A stretch of 64,000 nucleotides of DNA, taken from contig CP136066.1 in assembly GCA_032622095.1 (NCBI GenBank), positions 143,499,559 through 143,563,558 on the forward strand, written 5' to 3'. Shown piece by piece: positions 1 through 12,283 of this stretch. The stretch comes from Siphonodentalium dalli (Eukaryota; Mollusca; Scaphopoda; Gadilida; Siphonodentaliidae). Numbering within the stretch: the stretch's first letter is position 1; each line of letters opens with the position of its first letter. The position numbers were made by a program, and so were the translations under genes. The notes under the pieces were generated by a model that saw only the letters and a program-made list of their open reading frames with translations, was not told the DNA's origin and made no database searches.

Positions 1-778
1 ATAAACTTCCGACCAACACAACGACCTGTAGCCCGCGCCAAAGGATTTAGTCATGCAAAGAGTAAAATCCAAGATGGCTGCTGGCAGCCATGTTTTTTGG
101 CCGAACGACCCCAAAATCACTCGTTCCCATCTACATGTCATTATTAACATCAATGACAAATTTCATGATGATCAGACGAACAGTACGACCTGTAGCCCGC
201 GCCAATGGATTGAATCTTGAAATCCAAGATGGCTGCCAGCGGCCATGTTTTTCGGCCGAATGACCCCAAAATGACTCGTTCCCATCTACATGTCAATGTC
301 AACATTCATGACAAATTTCATAAAGATCAGACCAAAGGTACGACCTGTAGCCCGCGCCAAAGGATTTAGTCATGCAAAGAGTAAAATACAAGATGGCTAC
401 TGGCAGCCATGTTTTTTGGCCGAACGACCCCAAAATCACTCGTTCCCATCTACATGTCATTATTAACATCAATGACAAATTTCATGATGATCAGATGAAC
501 AGTACGACCTGTAGGCCGCGCCAATGGATTGAATCTTGAAATCCAAGATGGCTGCCAGCGGCCATGTTTTTTGGCCGAATGACCCAAAAATGACTCGTTC
601 CCATCTACATGTCAATGTCAACATTCATGACAAATTTCATGAAGATCAGACCAAAGGTACAACCTGTAGCCCGCGCCAAAGGAAATTGTTGACGGACACA
701 CGGACACACGCACACACGAACACACGGACGACGGACGCCAAACCATGGCAATAGCTCAAACTTACAAGTAAGTTGAGC
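1..778. repeat. satellite-like array (family J)
   Basis: Tandem units of about 155 and 164 bp alternate to give a dimer of about 319 bp. Each carries CCCATCTACATGTCA, ACGACCTGTAGCCCGC and CCAAGATGGCTGC. The array ends in an ACACACGGACGACGGACG run and a short hairpin built on AACTTACAAGTAAGTTGAG. It lies in the RNF111-like gene intron. Confidence 0.85.
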
Positions 779-2130
779 TAAAAACGAGAATAAAATTGAA
801 TTTTCTAAGTCGAAAAAAGTCCATTACTCTAGAAAAAATCATCGGATCAAACTCAAATTCGATCTCAACCTGTATCTTGATATGACTGATCTACAAAAAA
901 ACGGTATTTGCAATTAAAGGATCCAAACTTAAGATATCATCCGGAAACCGAAAAAATGAGAAATTTTCTAAAGTCGAAAATGAGGTGTAACTTTAAAAAA
1001 AAAAGTCGAATCGAACCGCAATTAGCATCATGCGGAGAGGCAGTCCTAAGGAGATTGCATACAAAAATTATTGAAATTGGTTCATAGTTGTTCGAGTTGC
1101 ACGCACGGAGGGAGAAAGCGTGACGGACATAACGGGGGTATAACAAAGGCCCATAACGAGTAATCCATATGCCAAATTTGAAAACAAAAAGATAACTTTA
1201 ACTAAAGCTATCACACCACATGTCCCCCGACTCGAGTGGTAAACTTCATGATTGGATTTGTTAGAAGGATACTATTTGCAACAATGTTATACAGTATATA
1301 GATGTTGCAAACCACCAACATGTTAGGAACAATATCCCAGAGTTTCAAATCTCTACAGTTAAAACTGTAGGAGGAGTTGATTACACCATGAAGGTACCCA
1401 ATCTCATCCAAAAGGCAAAAATGTTCGAAATTTTCTAAGTCAAAAACCCCCAGAAAATATGGAAAAAATGATATTTTTTACTAGCTATATAGATGTTGCA
1501 AATCACCAACATGTTAGGAACAATGTCCCAGAGTTTCAAATCTCTACATTTAAAACAGTAGGAGGAGTTGATTACACCACGAAGGTACCCAATCTCATCC
1601 AAAAGGCAAAAATGTTCCAAATTTTCTAAGTCGAAAACGTCGGGGGACAAAAAATTAACTTGACCTGTATTTTCATATAAGTAATCCATATACCAATCAG
1701 AAAACTAACACTAAATTTGTCACCGGAAAAGAAAATAATCAGCAAATTCTAAGTCTACAAAGACCATAACTCCAGCAAAAATTGGCATATCGAATCCAAA
1801 TTCGAACTTGACCTGGATTTTTCTATGGCTAATATACGTACAAAAAAGTCAGACAACTAAAACTAAAGTTATCATTCGGAAACCAAAATAATTGGCAAAT
1901 TCTAAGTCACGGGCGGAACCCGAATTCGAACTGGACCTGTATATTGTGCTAGTAAACTCATACTAAATTTCATTCCATTCAGTTCAGCAGACTTACTTAA
2001 CTTATCTGGAAACGAAAAAAAAGAAAAAGAACGGATGGACGAACCAATAAAATAATCTGTTCCCACTTTTTCAAAACAGCGTATAAAAAAGTGGCTTAAA
2101 CAAAATAAAAACAAAATTTTTCAGGGCTGA
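779..2130. repeat. diverged A/T-rich tandem repeats downstream of family J array
   Basis: Degenerate copies of a unit containing AAATTTTCTAAGTCGAAAA and CCCAGAGTTTCAAATCTCTA (copies near 1340 and 1510 are nearly identical over 170 bp). The same kind of sequence follows the family J array at 46.1-46.7 kb, so it is probably part of that larger repeat. No exon seen. Confidence 0.6.
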
Positions 2131-2261
2131 CAGTTTGGCAGGAAATATTTTCAACAAACGCACTGAATTATCTCTTATGAACCCAACTAGTATATACACT
2201 CAGTTTACACTCAATTATCATGAATGTAATGGATGCCCACATACATCTAATTTAAACTCAC

Positions 2262-3915
2262 CTATTTGTCTCGACTCTAACAACTTCCACATCACTGTCG
2301 TCGGAGTTGGATGCCAAATGGATATCGGGAAGTAATGGAGAATGTGCATCACGAGAGTCCAGATTGTCGAATATAGTAGGCGTGACTGGACGATGCGAAT
2401 CAATGATGGTTGATATGGTAGGTGTGTCCGGGTGTGGGACACCGTGATTACCGAGGAGAGAGGTACCAGTCTCAGGTGATTCATGAATATTTGAAATAAT
2501 CATCGAATTTGATCGCATTCTATTTGAACTCGCCGTGACGACAGGAGAATCGGGTCGAGATCGTGGATGTCCATCATCTGAATTTAGTGGCGAGCCAGAC
2601 CTCCTCCGTGTGCGAGATCTGCCCGATGAAACAGGGTTGCATAGAAAACTAGGAATGTTGTCTTGTTCATCATCAATGTTGCCATGGTGGTCTGTATCGC
2701 CATGGGAACACATTGGATGATCAGACGGAGATATCTGCTGATCTGGATTATCAACACATATTTTCGCCTGTGTTTTGTCTTCTGTTTTGAGCAAATTCTT
2801 TCCTTTGTCTGTGGTTGATGACACTTCTTGAGACGTGTAATCATGATCAGGACCAGTATGAGGTCTTTGATTCGTGTAATCATGCTCTGACGCCAACTGA
2901 GACTGATTTGTTGCAATTACACTTGGATGTCTGTTAGTTGTCAGTGGATACTTATGCACATTGTTACTATGTATTGTGTGATTTCTTAGCAGTCTTTCCG
3001 CTCGAACACCTGGACTAAGATGTGGGCGGTGCCAATGACGATGCTGAGGACTATGCCTGTGTAGAGTAGGCGGAGCATGGAGGTGCGCTGGAAGATTTCT
3101 GCTCCGAGGAATGTCCTCACATGATCGGAACCCTGACTTAGCTACCCGTTTACTTGACAAGCTATTAGAGGGAACAGGACAGGATGTCCTCGAACATGTG
3201 TCAGACTTGAGTGAACCAAACGGACGATGGAACACATTTCTGTCTGAGGTATCTGCAGAATCAGTTGAATCAACTTCCATGGATTCCTCATCGGGTTCAG
3301 AAGATGCAGCGACACGATCAGTGCTGCTGGATGGTGTCATGCTATCTTGACTATTTGACGAAGAAGTGTCTTGACTTTGAGAAAAATATGGAGGAAAAGA
3401 AAAATTATTACGAGGTAAGTTGAAGAATGGATAAGGACTGTCCCTATCAGTTTGCGAAGTGCTGGCGGATTGATCAAGCCAAGGATCAGATGAGTCAACA
3501 TCTTCGAAGCTTTCAGCAGTGGGCGTAGAACGATGTCTTCCACGGCCAGCAGAAGTGCTCGGACCAGCTTCCAGCCATGAGTCCATCAACTGACGATCGG
3601 GACAACTATTCGGACATGGTCTGTTGTCTGATTGTGAAGAACTTGTTGTCGGCAGAAGCCATGGGTCAACGAGGGAGGGATCGGTTTCACATCCATCTAG
3701 AATGACGTCAGGGCATTGGGTATCAGCTGGGACCACAGTATGTGGACTCGAGTGGCCGCTATCAACAGTGACATCATCTTCAATTGAGCGTCGCCACAGC
3801 GGAGGACCATGGTCGCGATCATTAGATAAGTTACTAAGTTGACATAGATAATCCCTGAAGCTTGTTGACAAATTACCAGAAGTGGATTCAACAGCTGCAG
3901 TCGGGGCAACAGAAG
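2262..3915 (-). CDS. RNF111/Arkadia-like gene, large coding exon 4
   Basis: A 1,654-nt exon between acceptor CTTTTTCAG|CTTCTG and donor AATAG|GTGAGT, phase 1 in and phase 2 out, adding residues 108-658. It is disordered and rich in Ser, Asp, Pro and His. Three D(P/S)WL motifs sit at about residues 191, 219 and 251. A His-rich stretch lies at about 385-407. The exon ends with a third SUMO-interaction-like motif, SDDSDVEVVRVE (645-656), resembling the second Arkadia motif (DSEVEIVTVG, recalled). In vertebrate Arkadia these two motifs lie a few dozen residues apart; here about 550 residues separate them, so this exon may be a lineage-specific expansion. The RING domain and C-terminus are not in the window. 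Another multi-SIM nuclear protein remains possible. Confidence 0.65.
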
Positions 3916-4504
3916 CTGAAAAAGAGAGAAATAGTTCTATAACTTACATTAAATTTTATCACTTAAAGGATTGTGATCCTGAAGAATACAACTGAGCACT
4001 ACCAAAAAGCGGTCCCATAATTATCGCTTAATAAATAAGCCGAAAAATAAATAAATAATACCTCCAATGGTTGTCTCTTCAATGGCTTAACTTCCTATGA
4101 CGTCATATGAGTTGACAAACTTAAAATATGGAATTAGAGCCCTGAGTTTATTGTGTCTACCATCCTATATAATGTCACCAATATTATGTAATCACGGGTG
4201 GCGATGTTAAAAGCACGCTACTAGCAATCGGCAGAGCATGAGTGTGTAATAAAATAATTATGGCAGGATGTCAAGAATTACGATAAAGTCATGTAGGTGA
4301 TGTAATTTGGGCTGGATTACAGTTTATATATACTAATGTATATATTACCGTTGTGAATAGAGAATTGTTTTTCAATTTAAGCTTTTGATTTATAATTTAA
4401 TTAATTATTCATTGCTGTCGTAGACGTTTTATGACCGGGATATTGAATAGACCATGCTGTGCGTAGAGGGCTTTGATAGGCCGCTAATCACACAGCGAAT
4501 TGTC

Positions 4505-4640
4505 ATCAGTTTCAGTTGCAATATTCCGAATATATATATGTATTATGCACAACATAACTTATTAAATGCATTCATACATACACTACAATAAACCAAATTA
4601 TCTTTGTTAAACCTTCGTTAAGGGAGTCTGTTCCAGCTAG
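4505..4640. repeat. dispersed repeat family M, copy 1
   Basis: Matches 10430-10565 at about 85%: TATTATGCACAACATAACTT, ACACTACAATAAACC and GTCTGTTCCAGCTAGTTTAA. Confidence 0.7.
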
Positions 4641-4675
4641 TTTAATATATTGTGGGGAATGGGGATTCAGTATCT

Positions 4676-5937
4676 TAGGCCAAAAAAAAAATATTATTTG
4701 TTTCCTATTACGGAGCCAAAAAATTCCAGGTAGGTAGGTAGGGATTTTATTTTTTTTGTACTTTTTATTTTATTTTTAATACGGACCTTTAATTATTATT
4801 AATACTCTTTATACTTGTGTTAAGGCTGTCCATGTATATTGCAAGTAAACAGTTAATGTAGCACACTAATATGATAAGTATTGTCAATGTGAACAAACAA
4901 ATGCCTCCCAGGCACTCAATTATGCAGCTCTCTTGTAATTATTCTCTCAGTTTAGATTGTGGTGGCACATCTTCCTCAGAGCACAATATTGACATAACAG
5001 GCCCAAGACATACACCATAATAGGGCTTTTCTATTACTTTATAATAACATAACTTGTATGATATTATTAATTCAAACCTCACTTAAATATTTGGTCATAC
5101 ACCTCAGGACCTAAGACACATATCTCACATGCGCCTCAGACACATTGCACAGGGTGTAAATGTTCCTCAGACACCCCTCAACTGCACTGAAATATAAAGT
5201 TCCACACCACACTGAAAATGGTACCACAGGCCACACCTTGACTGAGGTACCACACCTCAGCATTCAAATTGGCCCCAACTTTGAAGTTCCTTATACACAC
5301 TGGCATATGCATGCTTGTAAGTTTGATACATCATACACCCAAACAAACCAGTAGATAATTTCATGTGCTTTTTTAGTGCCCATCACAGAAGGGTGTTTGA
5401 TATGGTAGACATGCAGTCATCTTTATACTGTCTGTATACATACTAGTAACTATGCATGAACACTATGAATCCTTGATTGACTGGGGAGAGGAACTTTAAA
5501 TTCTGATATAGAATGTCTTCTATATGTATATTGCTCTCTATCAGATAAGACTTCTTCCCACAAGACATGGGAGTTGAACAAACAAGATTACCACAGGCAG
5601 GTTTTAAAGACTGCAGATTTATTGGTGAGATTGGGATTCATCTGCAACCACAAATGGACATGTATTTTAATGGAAGTAAATTGTTTTTGAAAATTCCATC
5701 TAAAATTATTGCTGCTTAATGTAAACATAGTATATAGTATATATTTAACGATATAGATGTGTTTACATGCCAATTACATGCATTAAAAAAAAAAAAAATT
5801 TTTTTTTTTTTTTTTTTTTTTTTGGGTTGAAATTTTTTTTTTGGGTTGAAATTTGAAAAAAAAAGTTCAGGTCGGCCCAATTTCGGCAGGTCGGTCGGGT
5901 AACCGGAAACACAGATGTTTTTTTTTTTGGCCTTAGT
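4676..5937. mobile_element. 1.26-kb element with AGGCC-poly(A) ends
   Basis: Left TTAGGCCAAAAAAAAAATAT then TGTTTCC; right is the complement, with a TGTTTCCGGTTACC block. It has the same end style as the element at 6900-8449 and may be related. Contains a long A-run/T-run hairpin at 5785-5823. In intron 3 of the RNF111-like gene. Confidence 0.5.
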
Positions 5938-5996
5938 ATTCAAGAGAGAATTACTTCTAATTACAAATTATTGCTATTTGGGTAACTGAAACTCAC

Positions 5997-6071
5997 AGGC
6001 TGAGCTGTCATTGGAAGAAGCTTCAACCGATACAACATCAACATCTTCATCTGGCACTGGCCAAACGTGAG
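5997..6071 (-). CDS. RNF111/Arkadia-like gene, coding exon 3 (SUMO-interaction motif)
   Basis: A 75-nt exon between acceptor GTTACAG|CTCACG and donor GCCT|GTGAGT, phase 1 in and phase 1 out, continuing the frame from exon 2. It encodes residues 83-107. The core DEDVDVVSVEASS (residues 90-102) is close to the first SUMO-interaction motif of vertebrate Arkadia, recalled as DEDVVVIEASS, including the trailing EASS. This is the strongest single piece of evidence for the family. In vertebrates that region binds poly-SUMO and helps the RING ligase act on sumoylated substrates and on SMAD-pathway repressors (SKI, SnoN, SMAD7). The function of this invertebrate protein is inferred from family only. 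Confidence 0.7.
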
Positions 6072-6256
6072 CTGTAACATGTAGTAAAAGCTACATTAGA
6101 ACAAGAGAAATAGCGCAATTAGTGCTTCACCCTGGCAACTATTGATGAGTCAACCACAACTCAAGTGTTGATTATGATGTTTTACCACCACATGTCATGT
6201 AAACTTCACTAACGGCATTGATACCTCGTTAAAGGCATGTTAGGCCTAAAATATGA

Positions 6257-6675
6257 AAGTGTAAATGACACTGTAGCTCAACTTGGGGAGGCATTAATTT
6301 TTTGCTGAGCAGTCAATAGAATGACTCGGATAAAAAAAAAGAATGTCAAAAAGTTTCAGTAAAGGGATTGCATTGTGTAAATGAAATTTTTTCATTTCAA
6401 ACATGTCACCAATAAATGTGGGCTGCAGGGTGTGCCGATGGATTCACACGTGAAATCCAAGATTTCTGGCAGCTACATTTTTTAACGAACTATGGACAAA
6501 TTTGATGGCTCCCTCTATAGTGGACACCCAGAATATTTGGTAACAGTCATATGAAGGATGTGGTCTGTAGGGTGTGCCAAAAGATTTAGTCATGCAAAGA
6601 TTAAAATCCAAAATGGCTGATGGCTCAGCATAAAATTAATGCCTCCCTAAGTTGAGCTGGAGTGTCATTGAACAA
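6257..6675. repeat. family J element with inverted ends
   Basis: Ends TGACACTGTAGCTCAACTTG then GGGAGGCATTAAT, and the complement on the right (ATTAATGCCTCCCTAAGTTG), enclosing one degraded family J unit. Shows that family J arrays are the cargo of a terminal-inverted-repeat element. Confidence 0.7.
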
Positions 6676-6899
6676 AAACTTAATTAAATTAAGTTCATCC
6701 CTGCCGCCCCCTTTACTTCTTTTCCCTCCGTTAAACAGATACATCACAACAATTTTTTTTAAGCTTTATCAATATACCAAACAAAGTTTTGTCTGGTAAA
6801 TGGGAATTATATAAGAAGCCACTGCAGTGGCGATAACACTTTATTTCAAACAGTACTTTACAACGTAAACTAAATAGAAGACATAAATAAAATAATTTA

Positions 6900-8449
6900 A
6901 GGCCACACAAAAAAAATATTGTGTTTCTCAAGTTTTTTTTCAAAAAAACCCAGCAGGCAGGCAGATTTTTATTTTTATTTTTTTGGGCTGAATTTTACCG
7001 GCAGGCAGGTTTATTATGCCGAATTTTTATGTATAAAAATGATGGGCAGGCATGCTTTTTTTATTAAAGATTGACTTAAGACAAGGTTTGGCTGTTCGTA
7101 ACATGGTGTGTAATGTATATTTACATTGTTTGTTCATGATCATGATCTGTTTTCATATGTTGTTGGAAAATGAAGCTGTTTATTTTATATTTATGCAAAG
7201 TTATGTACCTTATGGATGCTGTATTAAAATAAGATCTCTCATTTATAGCATTAAAATTTATTGCAGAAATAACAGATGTTTAACAATAACAAGAATATTT
7301 TGGTTTAAAACAAATCCAGTCTACCTTATTCACAAGGAGATCCTTTACGCCTCGCCAATTTGGTTTTTGTATGAATGGTTGTTCCATTACAGCAACAAGT
7401 TGTCCAGAATATTCTAACATTTTTGAGAGTTCAAGCACCGGCAGAAAAATTTGAAGTCCATCCGGAATGTGACAACATCTCTCAGTTAGTTTATTAACAT
7501 GAGGGTCCAGATACTAAAGCATGTTGCACACAAGCTGCACAAAATTCCTGCCTACAGGCCTTAATAACATTCAATGAGAATCACCTAATCGATTCTCGTA
7601 ATGATTCTCGTGAAACTTTTCCATTTTCAGTGCTTTATGACTAACTTGGTTCGGCATTTGATTCTTGCAAAATGAAATGTGTTTTGAGCCCTGGCCTATA
7701 TTGTCAACGGTATGTGGGGAAAATCCAAGGTGTTTATCTTCAAGGAAATTGATGAATTTTTGTATCATTTCGTCCTTGCTGTTGTTGTATTGTTTTGAAA
7801 TTGGGTAAAACAGTTTTATTGTTGGAGTCCATGAGAACAGAAAATGCGTTTTTCCCACCGTTTTCAACAGACATTGGTGTGGCATCTTCCAATGTAATCC
7901 GCAAATAGCGGCCGAATATATCTGCAACCTGGACCGAATTTAGATTCTGTCAAACGAACTGAAACTAATGAAAGTCCTGTGAATCCTGCGACTTTCCAAC
8001 AGAAATCCCACTAATAATATACGCATCACAATTAGCAATAGTTTCACAGTGGTTCTCTATGAACCCATTGCCACGTCGGGAAATGTTGTCAGACGAATTA
8101 ACTTCCGTAATTGTCCAGGGACAAACAAATTTAAGTCCCCTTCTGACACATTCTTATCAGCGCCATGCTGGTTATTTGTTTACCACGTGTTCGCTGGTGC
8201 GTTACGGGTGAACTCGATTGGCATTCGGAGCACGCAAGGAATGCTTTAATTTTAGAATTACTGCCCTTGCATTGCTGGCGGAGATGATTTGAGCTTATTG
8301 TGTTGTTTGCGGGTATCGACATCGCCAAGATTTTGTGCGGCGGCATGTTTTTATATTTTTATTTGTTGTAAGCTATAAAAAGTAGCCAGCGGGGGGTATT
8401 TTGCGGACGCGGCGATACTTGAAAAACATATTTTTTTTTTGTGTGGCCT
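6900..8449. mobile_element. 1.55-kb element with AGGCCACAC-poly(A) ends
   Basis: Ends AGGCCACACAAAAAAAATAT and the complement, with similarity continuing about 34 bp (a CAAGT block). The right third (8050-8420) is CpG-rich. Minus-strand frames at 7927-7571 and 8346-8131 are open for 118 and 71 codons; neither is recognised and they may be transposase remnants. Lies in intron 2 of the RNF111-like gene. Confidence 0.55.
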
Positions 8450-8831
8450 AATGAGTCCATTCAAATTGCTCTAAACTGTCATTTCTCAGAAAACATAGCC
8501 ATACTTTAAGAAGGCTGTAGACAAAAACGTAGTGGAGAAGAGTGTTCTTACTTCTATAATTCACATGATTCAATGTTTGGAATGGATTGATACAGGGCTC
8601 CCTAATGCGACAACTAATAATATTCAGGACAATTCAATGCCATTTCGCAATAATTATCAATGTTATTCAAGGTCCTCAAAATTATAAGGTAAAATGTTGC
8701 AAACAGTGCAAATCTTGCTGAAAGCCCCCAATGGTTATTCAAGCACTTTTAAGGCCTTGAATTGTAAAATTTGTCATTTGTCAACGTTATTCAAGGCCCT
8801 GCATGTACCCTGTGACATCTGATGCAATTAC

Positions 8832-8979
8832 CTATTGTATGTTCTGCTAAAGCTTCAGCTCTAGCCAGTAATTCAGTGACGGGCAGTGCAGCACTAGCTG
8901 ACGTCCCAGCTTGGATATCTGGGCCGATGATCACATCGGGTGTCTTGGCCGAGTCATCAACTATCACCTCATCTTCATC
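8832..8979 (-). CDS. RNF111/Arkadia-like gene, coding exon 2
   Basis: Acceptor ATTACAG|GATGAAG and donor ATAG|GTAATT frame a 148-nt exon that continues the exon 1 frame (phase 0 in, phase 1 out). It encodes residues 34-82. It opens with the acidic-hydrophobic run DEDEVIVDDS (residues 34-43), which has the form of a SUMO-interaction motif (hydrophobic core VIV flanked by acids). It then runs through a Thr/Ser/Ala-rich linker to a short helix-like segment ending LLARAEALAEHTIG. Known Arkadia proteins carry tandem SUMO-interaction motifs in this part of the chain, so the motif fits, but similar motifs arise easily in acidic disordered proteins. The exon is open throughout and has no repeat similarity. 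Confidence 0.7.
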
Positions 8980-9455
8980 CTGTAATTCAGAGTGGAGAAA
9001 CAAATCATAACTTTGTAGATTTGTTAGTCTAATCAATGACAAAATATCCTCATTAACTATATAAATATGCAAGTATTCTTTTCTTATCAGACTAGGGCTG
9101 AAATGTTGGGAGCTGTTCCAACAACAATACCCTAAGAATACACAAACTCTTGCTCGACCGATATCAGATGTCTGATGACTCACCCCAGATTTGTTGTGTA
9201 TTCCATGTGTTTATGTATATTTTCATTGTAAGTGCTTAGCGCCCATCCTGGGTATAAGTACTATATAAACAATTATTATTAACACTCCCATTTGAATGTC
9301 CTCCTGATAGTGATCAATGATACCAAATTTCATTGAGATCCAACAACCGTTGAGATATCTGCCCGGACGGACGAAGGATCGATCAGATGCTTGTAATCCA
9401 GTATACCAACCATTTCCTTGGGTCATGGGGATATAATAATAGTTAGCTAACTTAC

Positions 9456-9572
9456 CTCAGGTTTAACAGACACAATTGGATGATTTTCTTGTTGCCATGA
9501 CGATGCTTGTGGATTTTCTGATGCACCTTGCAGTCTCATAAAACTGTTTTCCATCACCTGTCAACCAAGTAT
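9456..9572 (-). CDS. RNF111/Arkadia-like gene, first coding exon
   Basis: First coding exon of a four-exon minus-strand gene. The likely start ATG is at 9554-9552, with an in-frame TGA 9 nt upstream, so translation cannot begin earlier in this exon. A splice acceptor (TTTTAG) precedes it at 9573, so a non-coding 5' exon probably lies further right. It encodes residues 1-33, beginning MENSFMRLQG and ending VSVKPE, and stops at a consensus donor (GAG|GTAAG) in phase 0, which matches the next exon. Nothing in these 33 residues identifies the family; the assignment rests on exons 3 and 4 and on linkage to a BNIP2-like gene. Exon structure is well supported; the name is tentative. Confidence 0.7.
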
Positions 9573-10429
9573 CTAAAATTATGAATAGAGAAAGAACATA
9601 AATGTTGACCTATATTTCAAATTTTATTGACATTCCAAATACACAGCCCAGTTACTTAGCAGATATTTGCCTAGGAAATTACCTAGGCCAGAAATTTTTC
9701 CTCGGCTCAAAAGCCTAGGAACTGCATATTCTACACATATAACTTCAGTTTACAATTGAAACTTTCGCGAATCGAATCTCGAATCGAACATATACCTGAG
9801 CCAATCCTGGGTATCAAATACCAGTTTCAGCGAACCTGGGTAACATACCAATACCAGTTTTGTGAACCTGGGAATTTATTTCCCAAAATCCATGGGATTA
9901 AGACCAATTCAGCAGTACTATTACTATGTGTACCAGGCAGGGTCGCAGTCCCTCGATTTTGAGGTGAGCGATCGAGCACCATAGTGCATGCGAGATCAAA
10001 CTAGCCACGCGACGGACCGAGTGCCTCAGGAAACGTGCGAGCCAGGGCTCAAAACACATTTAATTTTGGGAGAATCAAATGCTGAATCAAGTTAGTCATA
10101 AAGACCTGAAAATTGAAAACTTTCGTGAAAATCATAATGAGAATCAATTTGGCGATTCTCATCGAATCTTAAGGCCTGCGCGCTGCAGCATCATTGTGGT
10201 TAAAGTAAATTGTTCTAAGTTCTAACACAATGTATATGTATATTCACTGCAACAATGAGTTCTCTAAGCCAATTGTCGGCACCTTTGTAGTTCCATTACA
10301 AGCATGGGCGCCTGCGATGGCATGAATGTACTAAATGTATATGCTGTATCAAGTGTGTAATTGAATTGGTTTTTTGTCAGCAACCTTTGATTTGTTGGCA
10401 AACATTGATCTGCCTCAATCATATGCTCT
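9573..10429. other. intergenic, no gene seen
   Basis: Upstream of the RNF111-like first coding exon. A short CpG-rich patch at 9960-10040 could hold a 5' exon or promoter, but no splice pair can be fixed. Confidence 0.4.
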
Positions 10430-10565
10430 GAAAATATACGTATTATGCATGATATAATTTATTAAATGCATCCATACGTACATGTACACTACAATAAACC
10501 GACTTATCTTTGTTATACCTCGGTTAAGTGAGTCTGTTCCAGCTAGTTTAATATATTATGGTTCT
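10430..10565. repeat. dispersed repeat family M, copy 2
   Basis: Same orientation as copy 1; contains TATTATGCATGATATAATTT and the GTCTGTTCCAGCTAGTTTAA block. Confidence 0.7.
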
Positions 10566-10879
10566 AGAGAAGATGATTCTTGACGGACTTCATCTCAGGG
10601 GAGCTAAAAAGTGTACTTCGGATTCCGTATCTACCTTACAGAGCCTACCAGGGAAGGATCCAGGGCTGTTTTGATACCTGTTACAGGTTTGGGCGGCCAA
10701 ACTCTGGAGGCCTAAATGTCCCCAAATTGCAAGTGAATAGTCTTTATTAAAGCTGAATTTTCTATATTTTGAAGGAAATCTTCTATTATAATTCAACAAC
10801 ATGCAATGCAAATCATCAATATTCAGTTGATATAGAGCCTTTATTTCCATAATCAAGTGTGCAGTGAGGAATGTTTTAA

Positions 10880-11117
10880 CCCTTTCATGACTGGGGCTTC
10901 TTGAAATTTAGCAAAAATCCTGTGCCAATACGTTCTCTTATACGGTATATGCGAGTCTTCCATCTAAGGAGCCTCGCATATATAAGAGAATACATTGGCT
11001 TTTATCTTGACGTTGTAAGCCAGTGCATTTTCTTATGCAGAAGACTTGCATATATAAGAGAATGAAATGGCATAGGATCTTTAATGCCGCACTAGTGCAG
11101 CTCTTGTCATAAAATGG
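10880..11117. repeat. MITE family B (TTAA-CCCTTTCATGA), copy 1
   Basis: Begins after TTAA with CCCTTTCATGACTGGGGCTT and has two internal hairpins built on TCTTATATATGCGAG-type arms. The right end is diverged. Lies between the RNF111-like and ALG13 genes. Confidence 0.75.
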
Positions 11118-11383
11118 CTAATGTCCCAATTTATATAGGAACATTCTCAAATGCAGAACAGGTGTCCCCAAAAATTCTCTGGATTCTTCCCTGGAGCTTA
11201 CATGTACATATTCTATCCTTTTAATCCAAATTCATATATCTGCCTAGAGCTCTCAACTTCTTATGGGCACTTATTCGTAGTTTAGTCATGAAAGTTGTTG
11301 CCTTGTGTGGGGCAATGTTTAGGTATGGTTTAAATATGACATCATTCTTAAACAGTCGATATCCCGTCATATTACTGTATCTA

Positions 11384-11404
11384 TGGGGGGGGGGGGGGGG
11401 GGGG
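11384..11404 (+). repeat. G homopolymer
   Basis: About 20 consecutive G in single-copy intergenic DNA. Confidence 0.85.
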
Positions 11405-12283
11405 TTAAGAGTATACATGTATGATATTCAGATATTTTGTGTTGCAATTTTAATACTATACTACAATAATCACTGGGAAACTCCAATATTGAAGTTGTGC
11501 CTTGACCTATGATATCATGTGCTGATTAATGTAATGATTGGATAAATCAGGGTCAATCTTTTAGCTATAATCTCATCTTAGTTGAGATACATGTATAATA
11601 TTGTTTCATTTGCAGAGAATTATTGTACTAAGACTATTTATTATTACTGGTATATTGCTAGACCTTTCAGTTTTGATATAATTTTTTTTTTAATCATCAT
11701 TAATAATTATGGCTATCACAGAGCATGGCATTTTATAATAAACAGGCTTATGTTTGGCTGGGTGGTGGTGTGGTTGGTTAGGTAGCTGGTACGCTGTTAC
11801 ACAGAGGCATAATTAACCAGAGAAGAGAGGGAATTATATATTTGATAAGTGTACAATATTATTCCCTGTCCTACCTGGCAGATTTAATACCCACTGGTCC
11901 CATTATTGACAGCAGTGACTTTTCAGATCAAACTTAATTAAACCATCAATACTTGGCTATCAGGTAGTTTTTGGGGTAAGTCTTATTAATTTCTATCTGG
12001 AGTTTGCAATCACATGGCAGTCGATTCCATAAAACTCTTTCTTCTTAATTTATTGCCATATTTTCTGTTTGTTCTATCATGATATCATCTTGTGCAGTTC
12101 TTTTCTCCATTGAGCGTTTATCTTATCTTTTAGTCCTCTCAATACCAATTTTTTTGTTTCCTCCTTTGATTTGTCCAATATTATTAGTAGTAGTATGCTT
12201 TATTATCATTTGTGCTGTAATACTAATAGTAATAGTACTATATTTTAGCATAGGTCAATTTGTAGCTCAGCCTCAGGCACTGT

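Noticed and set aside
536-754. 72-codon frame at the left edge and similar frames at 31134-31367, 34303-34632 and 45686-45871
   Set aside because: All are translations of family J repeat units, which happen to have one stop-poor frame.
2584-3909. Other frames within 2584-2916, 3111-3423, 3337-3543 and 3624-3842
   Set aside because: Shadows of the large RNF111-like exon; only the minus frame joins in phase with three upstream exons.
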